From the NCBI GenBank assembly GCA_947373615.1, contig CANBYN010000008.1, positions 1 through 20,270 on the forward strand: a stretch of DNA of 20,270 nucleotides, in the 5' to 3' direction. The stretch is from Burkholderiaceae bacterium (GTDB lineage: Bacteria; Pseudomonadota; Gammaproteobacteria; Burkholderiales; Burkholderiaceae). The stretch's first letter is position 1; every line of letters starts with the position of its first letter. This document shows positions 7,200-15,653 of the stretch, one piece after another. A program made the translations under genes and the position numbers. The notes below the pieces were generated by a model. That model was not told the origin of the DNA and did not search any database. It saw only the letters and a list, made by a program, of their open reading frames with translations.

Positions 7200-9137
7200 A
7201 TGGGAAAGATTATCGGAATCGACTTAGGAACCACTAATTCATGTGTTTCAGTCGTTGAAAACAATGCACCTAAAGTTGTCGAGAACGCAGAAGGCGCTCG
7301 CACAACTCCATCAATCATCGCTTATGTTGAAGATGGTGAAGTGTTGGTTGGTGCACCAGCAAAACGTCAGTCAGTAACCAATCCTAAAAACACCATTTAC
7401 GCAGTGAAGCGCTTGATGGGTCGTAAATTTACTGATGCTGAAGTTCAAAAAGACATTGGTCTAATGCCTTATAAGATTATTCAGGCAGATAATGGAGATG
7501 CTTGGGTTGAAGCGCGCGATAAAAAGATGGCGCCACAACAAGTTTCTGCGGAAATTTTGCGCAAGATGAAAAAAACTGCCGAAGATTATCTCGGTGAAGA
7601 AGTGACAGAGGCGGTGATTACTGTTCCCGCTTACTTTAACGATAGTCAACGCCAAGCAACTAAAGATGCTGGCCGTATCGCTGGTTTGGATGTTAAGCGA
7701 ATCATCAATGAGCCAACTGCTGCTGCATTGGCATTTGGCCTTGATAAGCAAGATAAAGTGGATCGTAAGATCGCTGTTTATGATTTGGGTGGCGGTACAT
7801 TCGACGTTTCCATTATTGAGATTGCTAACGTTGACGGTGAGAAGCAATTTGAAGTGCTTTCTACCAACGGCGATACCTTCTTGGGAGGCGAAGACTTTGA
7901 TCAACGAATCATCGACTGGATCATTGCTGAATTCAAGAAAGAACAAGGCGTAGATTTAAGTAAAGACGTATTGGCATTGCAGCGCTTGAAAGATGCTGCT
8001 GAAAAAGCCAAGATCGAGTTGTCATCAACACAACAAACAGAAATCAATTTGCCATACGTAACGGCTGATGCTAGCGGTCCTAAGCATTTGAACTTGAAGT
8101 TAACTCGCGCCAAGTTAGAGTCTTTGGTAGAAGAGTTGATCAACCGTACGGCTGGTCCATGCTTAACTGCAATTAAAGACGCAGGAGTCAATGTAGCGGA
8201 TATCGATGACGTGATTTTGGTCGGCGGACAAACTCGTATGCCTGCTGTTCAAGATAAAGTGAAAGAAATCTTTGGCAAAGAGCCACGCAAAGACGTTAAC
8301 CCAGATGAAGCGGTTGCTGTTGGTGCCGCAATTCAAGGTTCCGTGTTGTCCGGTGATCGCAAAGATGTATTGCTCTTAGACGTTACTCCATTGTCATTGG
8401 GTATCGAAACCTTGGGCGGTGTAATGACCAAGATGATTCCTAAGAACACGACTATTCCAACCAAGCATTCACAGGTTTATTCGACAGCTGAAGATAATCA
8501 GCCTGCGGTAACTATCAAGTGCTTCCAAGGTGAGCGTGAAATGGCGGCTGCAAACAAATTGCTCGGTGAGTTCAACCTTGAAGGTATTGCGCCTGCGCAA
8601 CGCGGCATGCCACAAATTGAAGTAACTTTTGATATTGATGCTAACGGTATTTTGCATGTGACTGCAAAAGACAAAACCACCGGCAAAGAGAACAAGATCA
8701 CGATCAAGGCAAACTCTGGTTTGACCGAAGAAGAAATTCAACGCATGGTGAAGGATGCTGAAGCGAATGCTGCTGAAGATAAGAAAGCACTTGAGTTGGT
8801 AACTGCACGTAATACCGCTGATGCCTTGGCTCACTCAACCAAGAAGGCTTTGGAAGAGCACGGCGCTAGCTTGGAAGCTGCTGAAAAAGAAGCAATTGAA
8901 GCGGCTCTAAAAGAGCTAGATGATGCAATCAAAGGCAGCGATAAAGAAGTGATTGAAGCAAAGACCGAAGCTTTAGGTAAAGCAAGTCAGAAGCTAGGCG
9001 AAAAAGTCATGGCTGCTGAACAAGCTAAGGCTGGTGGCGCTGCTGGTGGTCCAGCCGCTGGTGGAGCAGCTCCTGGTGCCGCACCAGATGCCGATGTCGT
9101 GGATGCTGATTTTAAAGAAGTCGACGACAAGAAATAA
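7200..9137 (+). CDS. dnaK: DnaK (Hsp70) molecular chaperone
   Basis: DnaK is the ATP-dependent Hsp70 chaperone that works with DnaJ and GrpE in protein folding and in control of the heat-shock sigma factor. The 645 residues are full length. The phosphate-1 motif IGIDLGTTNSC is at the N-terminus, with VPAYFNDSQRQATKDAG, INEPTAAALAFG, the phosphate-2 block YDLGGGTFDVSI and VILVGGQTRMPAVQ further on. The inter-domain linker DVLLLDVTPLSLG follows, then the substrate-binding domain and helical lid. The C-terminal tail is Gly/Ala-rich and ends in an acidic DADFKEVDDKK-type motif typical of bacterial DnaK. The ATG at 7200 is preceded by GGAG (7191-7194). The gene has its own RpoH promoter and is followed by dnaJ after a 100-base gap containing a strong hairpin. 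Confidence 0.99.
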   Translation: MGKIIGIDLGTTNSCVSVVENNAPKVVENAEGARTTPSIIAYVEDGEVLVGAPAKRQSVTNPKNTIYAVKRLMGRKFTDAEVQKDIGLMPYKIIQADNGDAWVEARDKKMAPQQVSAEILRKMKKTAEDYLGEEVTEAVITVPAYFNDSQRQATKDAGRIAGLDVKRIINEPTAAALAFGLDKQDKVDRKIAVYDLGGGTFDVSIIEIANVDGEKQFEVLSTNGDTFLGGEDFDQRIIDWIIAEFKKEQGVDLSKDVLALQRLKDAAEKAKIELSSTQQTEINLPYVTADASGPKHLNLKLTRAKLESLVEELINRTAGPCLTAIKDAGVNVADIDDVILVGGQTRMPAVQDKVKEIFGKEPRKDVNPDEAVAVGAAIQGSVLSGDRKDVLLLDVTPLSLGIETLGGVMTKMIPKNTTIPTKHSQVYSTAEDNQPAVTIKCFQGEREMAAANKLLGEFNLEGIAPAQRGMPQIEVTFDIDANGILHVTAKDKTTGKENKITIKANSGLTEEEIQRMVKDAEANAAEDKKALELVTARNTADALAHSTKKALEEHGASLEAAEKEAIEAALKELDDAIKGSDKEVIEAKTEALGKASQKLGEKVMAAEQAKAGGAAGGPAAGGAAPGAAPDADVVDADFKEVDDKK

Positions 9138-9183
9138 TCGAGTCAATATATATTCATTAACGTAGTTTTGAAGTGCTTAATTA

Positions 9184-9208
9184 ACAAGTCGGCCTCGTGC
9201 CGACTTGT
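9184..9208 (+). promoter_or_regulatory. Perfect hairpin in the dnaK-dnaJ gap
   Basis: ACAAGTCGGC (9184-9193) and GCCGACTTGT (9199-9208) are exact complements with a 5-base CTCGT loop, forming a 10-bp stem. It is not followed by a T-run (GTCATTCAGG comes next), so it is a poor intrinsic terminator. It is more likely an RNA-stabilising, processing or attenuating element that sets the DnaK:DnaJ ratio. The role is inference; the structure is seen directly. Confidence 0.65.
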
Positions 9209-9237
9209 GTCATTCAGGTTGTTGAGAGGAATAGGCC

Positions 9238-10377
9238 GTGCCTAAAAGTAAACGCGATTTTTATGAAGTGCTGGGTGTAGCAAAAGGCGCCAGTGATGAA
9301 GAGCTCAAGAAAGCCTATCGTAAATTGGCAATGAAACATCACCCTGATCGCAATCCCGATAGTAAAACGTCTGAAGCTCAATTTAAAGAAGTTAAAGAGG
9401 CTTATGAGACCCTAACTGACCCTAATAAGCGCGCTGCATATGATCAGTACGGTCATGCTGGTGTTGATCCATCTATGGGCGGTGGATTTGGTAGTGGTGG
9501 ATTTGGCGGGGGCGGTGGGTTTGCAGATGCTTTTGGAGATATCTTTGGAGATATCTTTGGTCAAGGTGGCGGTCGCCAGTCAGGGCCACAAGTCTATAAG
9601 GGTGCGGACTTGCGTTACAACATGGATATCACTCTTGAGCAGGCTGCAGAAGGCTATACGACTCAGATTCGTGTGCCTAGCTGGAGTAATTGCAAACCTT
9701 GCCATGGCACCGGCGCAGAGCCGGGTAGTAAGCCTGAAAAATGCAGTACTTGTGACGGACATGGTCAGGTGCGTGTTCAGCAGGGATTTTTCTCTATGCA
9801 ACAAACTTGCCCTAAGTGCCGCGGCACCGGTGAGTACATTCCTAAGCCTTGTAAAACTTGCCACGGTAGTGGAAAACACAAAGAACAAAAAACCCTCGAG
9901 ATCAAAATACCAGCAGGTATTGATGATGGCATGCGGGTACGTTCAGTTGGCAATGGGGAGCCAGGAATTAATGGTGGTCCAGCGGGTGATCTTTATGTAG
10001 AGGTCCGCGTGAAGCCACATAAAGTGTTTGAACGCGATGGCAGTGACTTGCATGTGCAGATGCCTATCTCATTTACGATAGCAACTGTTGGCGGAGAAAT
10101 CGAAGTGCCAACCTTGTCAGGGCGCGTTGAATTTCCGATTCCAGAAGGAACGCAAACGGGAAAAACTTTCCGCTTGCGCAATAAAGGAATCAAAGGTCTG
10201 CGCTCAACTTTAGTTGGGGACCTTTTTGTTCATGTTGTGATTGAGACTCCAATCAAGCTTACTGAAGAACAGAAGAAATTACTGCACAAGTTTGACGAAA
10301 GCCTCAAATCGGGCGGCGATAAACATAGCCCGCAACAACGGGGTTGGTTTGAAGGCGTGAAGAGTTTCTTTAGCTAA
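9238..10377 (+). CDS. dnaJ: DnaJ (Hsp40) co-chaperone
   Basis: DnaJ stimulates the DnaK ATPase and delivers substrates. The 379 residues follow the type I layout. The J-domain (1-~72) contains the HPD triad within MKHHPDRNPDS. The Gly/Phe-rich region (~78-115) includes a DIFGDIFG repeat. Four zinc-binding CxxCxGxG repeats (CKPCHGTG, CSTCDGHG, CPKCRGTG, CKTCHGSG, ~157-212) and the C-terminal substrate-binding domain complete the protein. The start is GTG at 9238, preceded by AGAGGA (9225-9230) at 7-base spacing, and the protein begins with the family's (M)xKRDFYEVLGV. It is the second gene of the dnaK-dnaJ unit and ends 6 bases from the convergent panB stop, with no obvious terminator in that gap. 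Confidence 0.98.
   Translation: MPKSKRDFYEVLGVAKGASDEELKKAYRKLAMKHHPDRNPDSKTSEAQFKEVKEAYETLTDPNKRAAYDQYGHAGVDPSMGGGFGSGGFGGGGGFADAFGDIFGDIFGQGGGRQSGPQVYKGADLRYNMDITLEQAAEGYTTQIRVPSWSNCKPCHGTGAEPGSKPEKCSTCDGHGQVRVQQGFFSMQQTCPKCRGTGEYIPKPCKTCHGSGKHKEQKTLEIKIPAGIDDGMRVRSVGNGEPGINGGPAGDLYVEVRVKPHKVFERDGSDLHVQMPISFTIATVGGEIEVPTLSGRVEFPIPEGTQTGKTFRLRNKGIKGLRSTLVGDLFVHVVIETPIKLTEEQKKLLHKFDESLKSGGDKHSPQQRGWFEGVKSFFS
9535..9558 (+). repeat. Exact 12-base tandem repeat inside dnaJ
   Basis: GGAGATATCTTT occurs twice back to back and encodes the GDIFGDIF repeat of the Gly/Phe-rich linker. This protein pattern is common in DnaJ. The exact DNA identity of the two units suggests recent duplication or slippage potential. 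Confidence 0.7.
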
Positions 10378-10383
10378 GCGCGT

Positions 10384-11199
10384 TTAGCCTGCAAAGCCGT
10401 GTTCAGGACCGGGAAACTTCCCGGACTTCACATCTCGCACGTAGGCTTTGATAGCTGCTTCAATCGAGTGGTGACCATCCATAAAGTCCTTAACGAACTT
10501 GGGTGGTCTGCCTGGGCTGATACCTAACATATCCTGTAATACCAATACTTGACCTGAGCAATCGGGCCCAGCTCCAATCCCAATCGTGGGAATATGTAGC
10601 TCTGAAGTTATTTTTTTACCAAGAGAAGAGGGAATCGCTTCAAGCACTAGCATTTGAGCACCGGACACTTGGCAAGCATGCGCCTGTTCAATCATGTGAC
10701 TGGCCGCATCTTTAGATTTGCCTTGGACCTTATATCCACCTAATACATGAACCGACTGAGGGAGTAAGCCTAGGTGTGCGCAAACAGGAACGCTACGCTC
10801 AACTAAATATTTAATGATGTGAGCTTGCCAATCACCACCTTCAAGCTTAACCATATCTGCGCCTGCCCGCATTAACGCGGCAGCAGAATCTAAAGCTTGT
10901 TCTGGATCGCCATAACTAGCAAATGGCAGGTCTGCAATGACAAATGAGTGAGTATTAGCGCGAGCTACACATTCCGTGTGATAAGCCATCTGCTGAACCG
11001 TCACTGGCGTTGTGCTGGAATGACCTTGAATCACATTGCCCAAGGAGTCCCCAACCAGAACCGTCTCAACTCCACAGCGATTCAGAAGTGCGGACATCGT
11101 CGAATCATATGCGGTGAGCATAGAAATCTTTTCACCCTCTGCATGCATTGCGAGGAGCTTGGTAATCGTGATTGGCTTATCGCCCTGTAAGTAACCCAT
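10384..11199 (-). CDS. panB: 3-methyl-2-oxobutanoate (ketopantoate) hydroxymethyltransferase
   Basis: PanB makes ketopantoate from 2-oxoisovalerate and methylene-tetrahydrofolate, the first committed step of pantothenate and coenzyme A synthesis. The 271 residues form a full-length TIM barrel. Metal-binding residues are D51 (VLVGDSLGNV), D90 (VIADLPF) and E120 (MVKLEGG). The catalytic-type glutamate E187 lies in LVLEAIPSSL, and the conserved GIGAGPDCSGQVLVLQDMLG spans 207-226. The ATG start at 11199 is 17 bases downstream of folK, on the same strand and presumably in the same transcript. The link to folK is metabolically sensible because PanB uses a folate cofactor, and pcnB-folK-panB is also the E. 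coli order. panC is not in the window. The gene end converges on dnaJ with a 6-base gap. Confidence 0.97.
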   Translation of the reverse strand: MGYLQGDKPITITKLLAMHAEGEKISMLTAYDSTMSALLNRCGVETVLVGDSLGNVIQGHSSTTPVTVQQMAYHTECVARANTHSFVIADLPFASYGDPEQALDSAAALMRAGADMVKLEGGDWQAHIIKYLVERSVPVCAHLGLLPQSVHVLGGYKVQGKSKDAASHMIEQAHACQVSGAQMLVLEAIPSSLGKKITSELHIPTIGIGAGPDCSGQVLVLQDMLGISPGRPPKFVKDFMDGHHSIEAAIKAYVRDVKSGKFPGPEHGFAG

Positions 11200-11216
11200 G
11201 GCGTGAGTTTAATGAA

Positions 11217-11744
11217 TTAATGGGTTGATTGGCTATAAACGTCACTTTCCTTGCAATTGCAGTTTCGGCAAGGGAGTTTTTCTATTCTTTGATGGGCAAC
11301 TTGGGGCAAATAAGCCTTCAATTCCCCTAAGTTTGGTAAAAAGAAGTCAGGCGCAATTTCCAGTAGGGGCAGGAGTACAAAGGAGCGCTCAATAATTTTT
11401 GGGTGAGGAAGTATGAGCTCCGTCTCGTTTTGGGTAATACCCTCAAAAGAGAGGATATCGAGATCAAGCGTACGAGGTGCATTTGCATAAGGGCGCTCCC
11501 TACCAAATTCTTGTTCAACCGCTTGGCAAACATGTAAAAGACCATAAGGGTTTAGTTGGGTTTCGATTTCAATGACCGCATTGATATAGTCTCCACCAGT
11601 AGCCTCTACGGGAGCGCTTTGGTAAAAGCAGCTTTTTGCCAGAATTTGCAATTCAGACCGTAATGCCAAACAAACAATGGCGTCAGTAATAAGCTGACGT
11701 GTATCGCCGATATTGCCGCCAAATCCGATATATGCCCGTGCCAT
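11217..11744 (-). CDS. folK: HPPK: 6-hydroxymethyl-dihydropterin pyrophosphokinase
   Basis: FolK transfers pyrophosphate from ATP to hydroxymethyl-dihydropterin in folate synthesis. The 175 residues include the N-terminal AYIGFGGNIGD (family GxGSNxGD; here G replaces S). The substrate loop YQSAPVEATGGDYINAV is at ~41-57. The ATP/Mg site RTLDLDILSFEG is at 91-102, with the two metal-binding aspartates in DLDI. HPKIIERSFVLLPLLEIAPD (114-133) also matches the family. The start is ATG 11744, 52 bases after the pcnB stop. A C-terminal tail of about 18 residues with three close cysteines (C159, C162, C164) extends past the conserved fold. The tail is not a feature I know from HPPK, and whether it matters is unknown. 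Confidence 0.95.
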   Translation of the reverse strand: MARAYIGFGGNIGDTRQLITDAIVCLALRSELQILAKSCFYQSAPVEATGGDYINAVIEIETQLNPYGLLHVCQAVEQEFGRERPYANAPRTLDLDILSFEGITQNETELILPHPKIIERSFVLLPLLEIAPDFFLPNLGELKAYLPQVAHQRIEKLPCRNCNCKESDVYSQSTH

Positions 11745-11796
11745 ATGGTTCCAAACTAGATATAAAACTACTTTACTGAAATATCTCTAAGTCTGC

Positions 11797-13200
11797 TTAG
11801 TTAGTCGAATTTTCAGGAGGAATGGCAGATTTTGGTTTTCTGCGTCGCCGTCTCTTTGTTGGTGAGCTAGCACTATTACCTGACTCATTTTTAGCGCTAA
11901 TCATTAATTCATCTTGGCTAGCTGGATCTGCCGCAATAAAGTTGGTCCACCACTCACCGATCGATGAGTTAAGCTCGCCGGTAGCACAACGTAACAACAT
12001 AAAGTCATACCCCGCTCTAAATCGAGGGGATTCAATTAGGCGGTATGGGTAACGACCCACACGTTTTTCAAAGCGCGGCTGCATTGACCAGATTTCACGC
12101 ATATCACTCTCAAAGCGACGTTGAATTGTCATGCCGCTGCTTTGGGTGGCAATCGTATCATCCATCGCATCATGTAGGGCTGGTATGTTAGATATACCTT
12201 TGGCGATATTTGCCTTCCAGTTTCTCAAAAGATCGGGCCAAAGAAGTGTGGCAAATAAGAATCCCGCAGAAACACTTTTTCCAGCTTGGATGCGTTGGTC
12301 TGTATTTTCTAAAGCGAGTTTGACAAAATCGTTAGCGTCTTTTGAGCCTTCGCCTTCATCAAGAATGTGGTCTAGTAGTGGCAATAGACCATGATGCAGA
12401 CCCGCATTCTTTAGTCCTTGAATAGCAGCCCAAGAATACCCTGACATCAGTAATTTCAAAATTTCATCGAAGAGACGGGCCGATGGAACATCTTGAAGGA
12501 GTTTACCAAGCTTGGCAATTGGTGCGCGTGTAGCAGTGTCTAAAGTAAATTCTGTTTTAGCAGCGAAGCGTATTGCTCTTAGCATGCGGACTGGATCTTC
12601 GCGATAGCGTTTTGCAGGATCTCCGATCATGCGCAAAGTTTTCTTTTGCATATCTGCCATGCCGCCGTGATAATCCAAGACTGTTTCAGTAGAAGGGTCG
12701 TAGTACATCGCATTTATAGTGAAATCACGGCGAGCAGCATCTTCCCCTTGTGAACCCCAAACGTTATCGCGCAGGATTCGGCCGCTTTCGGCGACATGGT
12801 CTCCAGCATTATCTAGCAGGGCTCTAAAGGTTGAAACTTCAATAATTTCTGGGTGGCCCTTGCCAAAAAAGGTGACATGCACAATCTGAAAGCGACGACC
12901 AATAAGGCGCGCTTTTCGAAAAAGTCTTTGAACTTGATCAGGAGTTGCATTGGTAGCCACATCAAAGTCTTTTGGACTAATTCCTAGGGCAAGATCGCGT
13001 ACTGCGCCCCCTACGATAAAAGCCTCATAACCAGCCTGTTGCAAAGTGTGTGTCACCTTTACGGCATTTTTGGATAGCAGATGTGGGTCTATGCGATGGG
13101 ATTTTTTGGAAATGCGTTTTGGCGCGCCTGTATTGTTAGCTTGCGTGTGCTTGACCATTGGGTCACGGCGCAAGATACGGTTAATAAATTTAGTAATCAT
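11797..13200 (-). CDS. pcnB: Poly(A) polymerase I
   Basis: PcnB adds 3' poly(A) tails to RNA and so promotes its decay. The 467 residues carry the class II nucleotidyltransferase head: FIVGGAVRDLALG (61-73), the DFD metal-binding motif (78-80), GRRFQIVHVTF (101-111) and the RRDFTINAMYYD block (157-168). RMLRAIRFAAK (205-215) lies in the RNA-binding neck. The C-terminus is very basic (KRRRRRKPKSA), as in poly(A) polymerase I and unlike the shorter CCA-adding enzymes. The conserved-domain match to PcnB is by recognition, since poly(A) and CCA enzymes are related. The length and basic tail favour PcnB. The ATG at 13200 overlaps the TGA of the upstream HAD gene (ATGA), suggesting translational coupling. 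folK and panB follow on the same strand. Confidence 0.93.
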   Translation of the reverse strand: MITKFINRILRRDPMVKHTQANNTGAPKRISKKSHRIDPHLLSKNAVKVTHTLQQAGYEAFIVGGAVRDLALGISPKDFDVATNATPDQVQRLFRKARLIGRRFQIVHVTFFGKGHPEIIEVSTFRALLDNAGDHVAESGRILRDNVWGSQGEDAARRDFTINAMYYDPSTETVLDYHGGMADMQKKTLRMIGDPAKRYREDPVRMLRAIRFAAKTEFTLDTATRAPIAKLGKLLQDVPSARLFDEILKLLMSGYSWAAIQGLKNAGLHHGLLPLLDHILDEGEGSKDANDFVKLALENTDQRIQAGKSVSAGFLFATLLWPDLLRNWKANIAKGISNIPALHDAMDDTIATQSSGMTIQRRFESDMREIWSMQPRFEKRVGRYPYRLIESPRFRAGYDFMLLRCATGELNSSIGEWWTNFIAADPASQDELMISAKNESGNSASSPTKRRRRRKPKSAIPPENSTN

Positions 13201-13877
13201 GCGAACAGCTCAAGAATAGGCCAATTGCGTTTAATGGCTTCGTGACGAAGACGATCATCTGGATTGGTGGCAATGGGATTGCTTACCTTCTCTAGTAATG
13301 GTAAATCATTCATCGAATCAGAATAAAAATAACTACGCGACAAAGTGTCCAGGCTAAGTTTTTGACTCGCCAGCCATTCATGTAGGTTCTGAATTTTGCC
13401 TTCACGAAAATTTGGTCTTCCGCGAACTTCACCGGTGAAGTTGGCGAGCGGGTTATTTTCAACAGTAGCCGGCTCAGTTGCAATGAGATGTTCTATGCCA
13501 AAACTTTCAACAATTGGACGAGTAACAAAGCTATTAGTTGCAGTAACTACACAACATAAATCACCGGCATCTTGATGTCGCTTTACCAATTTCATCGCTT
13601 GTTGGCGAAGTTGACCATTAATTACCTCATTCATAAAAGCATCATGCCATTCTTTAAGTTGGGCGCGGGGATGTTCTGAAAGGGGCTTTAGAGCAAAACG
13701 AAGGAATTCATGAATATCGAGCTTGCCTTCTTTGTAGTCTTGATAGAAGCGCTCATTTTGTTTCGCATAGTATTCGCTATTGACTACCCCAATGCGAGCC
13801 AAAAATTGTCCCCACTCGTAATCGCTATCGCAAGGAAGAAGGGTATGGTCTAAATCGAAAAGGGCTAACTGGGTCAC
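13197..13877 (-). CDS. HAD-family phosphatase (HAD-IB, phosphoserine phosphatase-like)
   Basis: A 226-residue cytoplasmic HAD hydrolase. Motif I LALFDLDHTLLP holds the nucleophile D8 and acid/base D10. Motif II is CCVVTATNSF, with the phosphate-binding Thr. A lysine-containing motif III lies near GRPNFREGKIQ. Motif IV is YFYSDSMNDLPLL. The long helical cap between motifs I and II (YEWGQFLARIGV onward) matches the HAD-IB group that includes SerB-like phosphatases. The substrate is not known. I chose GTG 13877 as the start because the homologous region begins there. A longer frame from TTG 13925 would overlap hda by 29 bases and add unconserved sequence. No clear ribosome site is visible. The gene lies between hda (19-base gap) and pcnB (ATGA overlap), an association I believe is common in Burkholderiales. 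Confidence 0.88.
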   Translation of the reverse strand: MTQLALFDLDHTLLPCDSDYEWGQFLARIGVVNSEYYAKQNERFYQDYKEGKLDIHEFLRFALKPLSEHPRAQLKEWHDAFMNEVINGQLRQQAMKLVKRHQDAGDLCCVVTATNSFVTRPIVESFGIEHLIATEPATVENNPLANFTGEVRGRPNFREGKIQNLHEWLASQKLSLDTLSRSYFYSDSMNDLPLLEKVSNPIATNPDDRLRHEAIKRNWPILELFA

Positions 13878-13896
13878 GAATTGAATATTTAGTAAA

Positions 13897-14652
13897 TTAT
13901 TTAGGCTGCAACAGCTCACGAACAAGGGGCAAGGTTACAGCACGTTTTGTTTCTAGTGAATAAGCATCTAAGGCATCAATTAAGGCCATTAAATTTGGCA
14001 TGTCGCGATAAAAGCGATTGAGCAACCAAGGCAAAACATCAGGAGATAAAACTAAGCCACGATCCTGCACTGATTGCTGTAATGCTTGTATTTTCTCATC
14101 ATCGGCCAAAAGTTGTGTTTGAAAGATCAAACCCCAGCCAAGGCGAGTGCGCAGGTCTTCCCGCAACTTAAGATTAGCCGGCGCAGCTTTGCCCGCCATA
14201 AAGATATGAATGGCTTTACTGGCCTGTATTCCATTCAAAACCCGAAATAGAGAGCCCACCAGTCGATCATCTAGACAATCGACATCATCGACGGTAATGA
14301 CTGAGGGTAAATTGCTTTGTACAAGTGACCCCATCTTTTCTTCAAGACGAACCCAAGCAGTGGGCTCTAGAGGTCTGAGGGGGATATGCTCTAAATCTGC
14401 AGCAGCAGCAGCATTGCCCATTGCTTCCAATAAATGCGTGCGCCCTGATCCTTCGGGTCCCCACCAGTAAATCCAGCGTTCATTTAGAGGATTGGTGGAT
14501 AAATTCTTGCTTGCATACGACCATGATTTGCAAATTCCTTGCAGGGTGGATATCAAGGCAAGATCTTTGCCAGGTAAATAGTTTTCTAAACTGGCTTTGG
14601 GGGTATGGCTGAGATCTAAAGCAAATTGTCTTGGTAGTAGAGATTTATTCAT
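13897..14652 (-). CDS. hda: Hda, regulatory inactivator of DnaA
   Basis: Hda is a DnaA-like AAA+ protein. Bound to the DNA-loaded sliding clamp, it triggers ATP hydrolysis by DnaA and prevents re-initiation of replication. The 251 residues have an N-terminal clamp-binding-like motif QFALDL (9-14). A degenerate Walker A WGPEGSGRTHLLEA (64-77) has Arg in place of the usual Lys, as also seen in E. coli Hda. Walker B VITVDDVD is at 118-125. A sensor/arginine-finger region with LREDLRTRLGWGL and a C-terminal helical lid follow. It lacks the DNA-binding domain IV of DnaA, which separates it from DnaA itself. ATG 14652 lies 11 bases after the stop of the PerM-like gene, and the HAD gene follows after 19 bases, pointing to one transcript. 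Confidence 0.93.
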   Translation of the reverse strand: MNKSLLPRQFALDLSHTPKASLENYLPGKDLALISTLQGICKSWSYASKNLSTNPLNERWIYWWGPEGSGRTHLLEAMGNAAAAADLEHIPLRPLEPTAWVRLEEKMGSLVQSNLPSVITVDDVDCLDDRLVGSLFRVLNGIQASKAIHIFMAGKAAPANLKLREDLRTRLGWGLIFQTQLLADDEKIQALQQSVQDRGLVLSPDVLPWLLNRFYRDMPNLMALIDALDAYSLETKRAVTLPLVRELLQPK

Positions 14653-14663
14653 TACAGCTTAAT

Positions 14664-15653
14664 TTACTTTTGATACCAAGAGCTTTGCGTATAAATCGAC
14701 CATAGGTACTTAACCAATACTAAGCTCACTGCGCTAATTGGCAATGCAAGCAAAACGCCAAAAAAGCCAAATAGTTTGCCAAAGAAGAGTAAGGCAAATA
14801 GCACGGCAACTGGATGCAGTCCAATGCGCTCACCCACCAAGCGTGGTGTCAGAAAGAAGCCTTCTAAAAATTGACCAATTCCAAACAGAATAAGAACGGA
14901 AATAATTTCTGTGCCGGGACCGAACTGAAGCAGGGTGGATAGAAGTGCCAAGGTCAAACCTAAAGTAATGCCGATGTAAGGTATGACGATCATGAGGGCA
15001 GTAAATAAACCTAAAGCTGCGGCGCCTTTAATTCCTATAAAGCTTAATCCGGCGCTATAGAAAACAGCCATGATGGAAATAACGATTAGCATGCCTCGTA
15101 AATATTGCGAGAGCAAGCCATCGGTGTGCATGGCTAGATGATGAACTGTTTCTTGTGCACGAACAGGAACAATACTTTTTACAAGTCCAAAAAAATGGTC
15201 CCAGTCGATAAGTAAATAAAACATCACAAAGATGATCAGCACCGCGTTTACAAATCCAGCGATCACAGAGCTACCAGATGTCAAAACAGTTTCGATGGTG
15301 GAACTCATCAAAGTATCGGCATTGTCGTTAATGTGCTCTGTGATCTTCTGGGTAGCACTCGTCTTGAGGGTGCTCCAATCAAGATTGACATGGAATTCAC
15401 TCAGTTTTGGCCCTAGCCATGCCTGTGTATTCGCAATCCAGTCGGGAAGTTGAGCTTTAATGAGGGGAATTTCATTTTTTAGGAGGCCAATAAAGAGGCT
15501 GAGGATGCCAAATATGAGTCCTAGACCAACGAGCATGGAAATTGCTGCAGCAAGCGCTCGGGGGATACGATGCCCCTCAAGCCATAGGCAAACAGGGCGT
15601 AAGGCATACGCCAAAATGAATGCGCTTAGAAAAGGGGTAAAAATTTCGGCCAT
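14664..15653 (-). CDS. AI-2E/PerM-family membrane transporter, short N-terminus
   Basis: A 329-residue integral inner-membrane protein of the AI-2E exporter/PerM family, with substrate unknown. Predicted membrane segments lie near residues 5-22, 34-58, 127-148, 187-208, 212-243, 250-266 and 281-315. A large soluble domain sits between the second and third (60-125). The family C-terminal features PYIGITLGLTLALLS, GQFLEGFFLTPRLVG and HPVAVLFALLFFGKLFGFFGVLLALP are present. The ATG at 15653 has AGAGGA about 10 bases upstream, and an in-frame TGA sits three codons before it, so no longer start is possible. The protein begins right at the FTPFLSAFILAYALRP region, apparently lacking the first hydrophobic segment many relatives have. 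It is divergent from purM (73-base gap) and first in the run leading to hda. Confidence 0.88.
   Translation of the reverse strand: MAEIFTPFLSAFILAYALRPVCLWLEGHRIPRALAAAISMLVGLGLIFGILSLFIGLLKNEIPLIKAQLPDWIANTQAWLGPKLSEFHVNLDWSTLKTSATQKITEHINDNADTLMSSTIETVLTSGSSVIAGFVNAVLIIFVMFYLLIDWDHFFGLVKSIVPVRAQETVHHLAMHTDGLLSQYLRGMLIVISIMAVFYSAGLSFIGIKGAAALGLFTALMIVIPYIGITLGLTLALLSTLLQFGPGTEIISVLILFGIGQFLEGFFLTPRLVGERIGLHPVAVLFALLFFGKLFGFFGVLLALPISAVSLVLVKYLWSIYTQSSWYQK

Noticed and set aside
10409..10424. CCGGGA-AACT-TCCCGG hairpin 31 bases past the dnaJ stop.
   Set aside because: It lies inside the panB coding end (GKFPGP region) and has no T-run on either strand, so I do not call it a terminator.
13878..13925. 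Longer HAD-protein start at TTG 13925.
   Set aside because: It overlaps the hda end and adds residues with no similarity to the HAD fold; GTG 13877 starts right at motif I.
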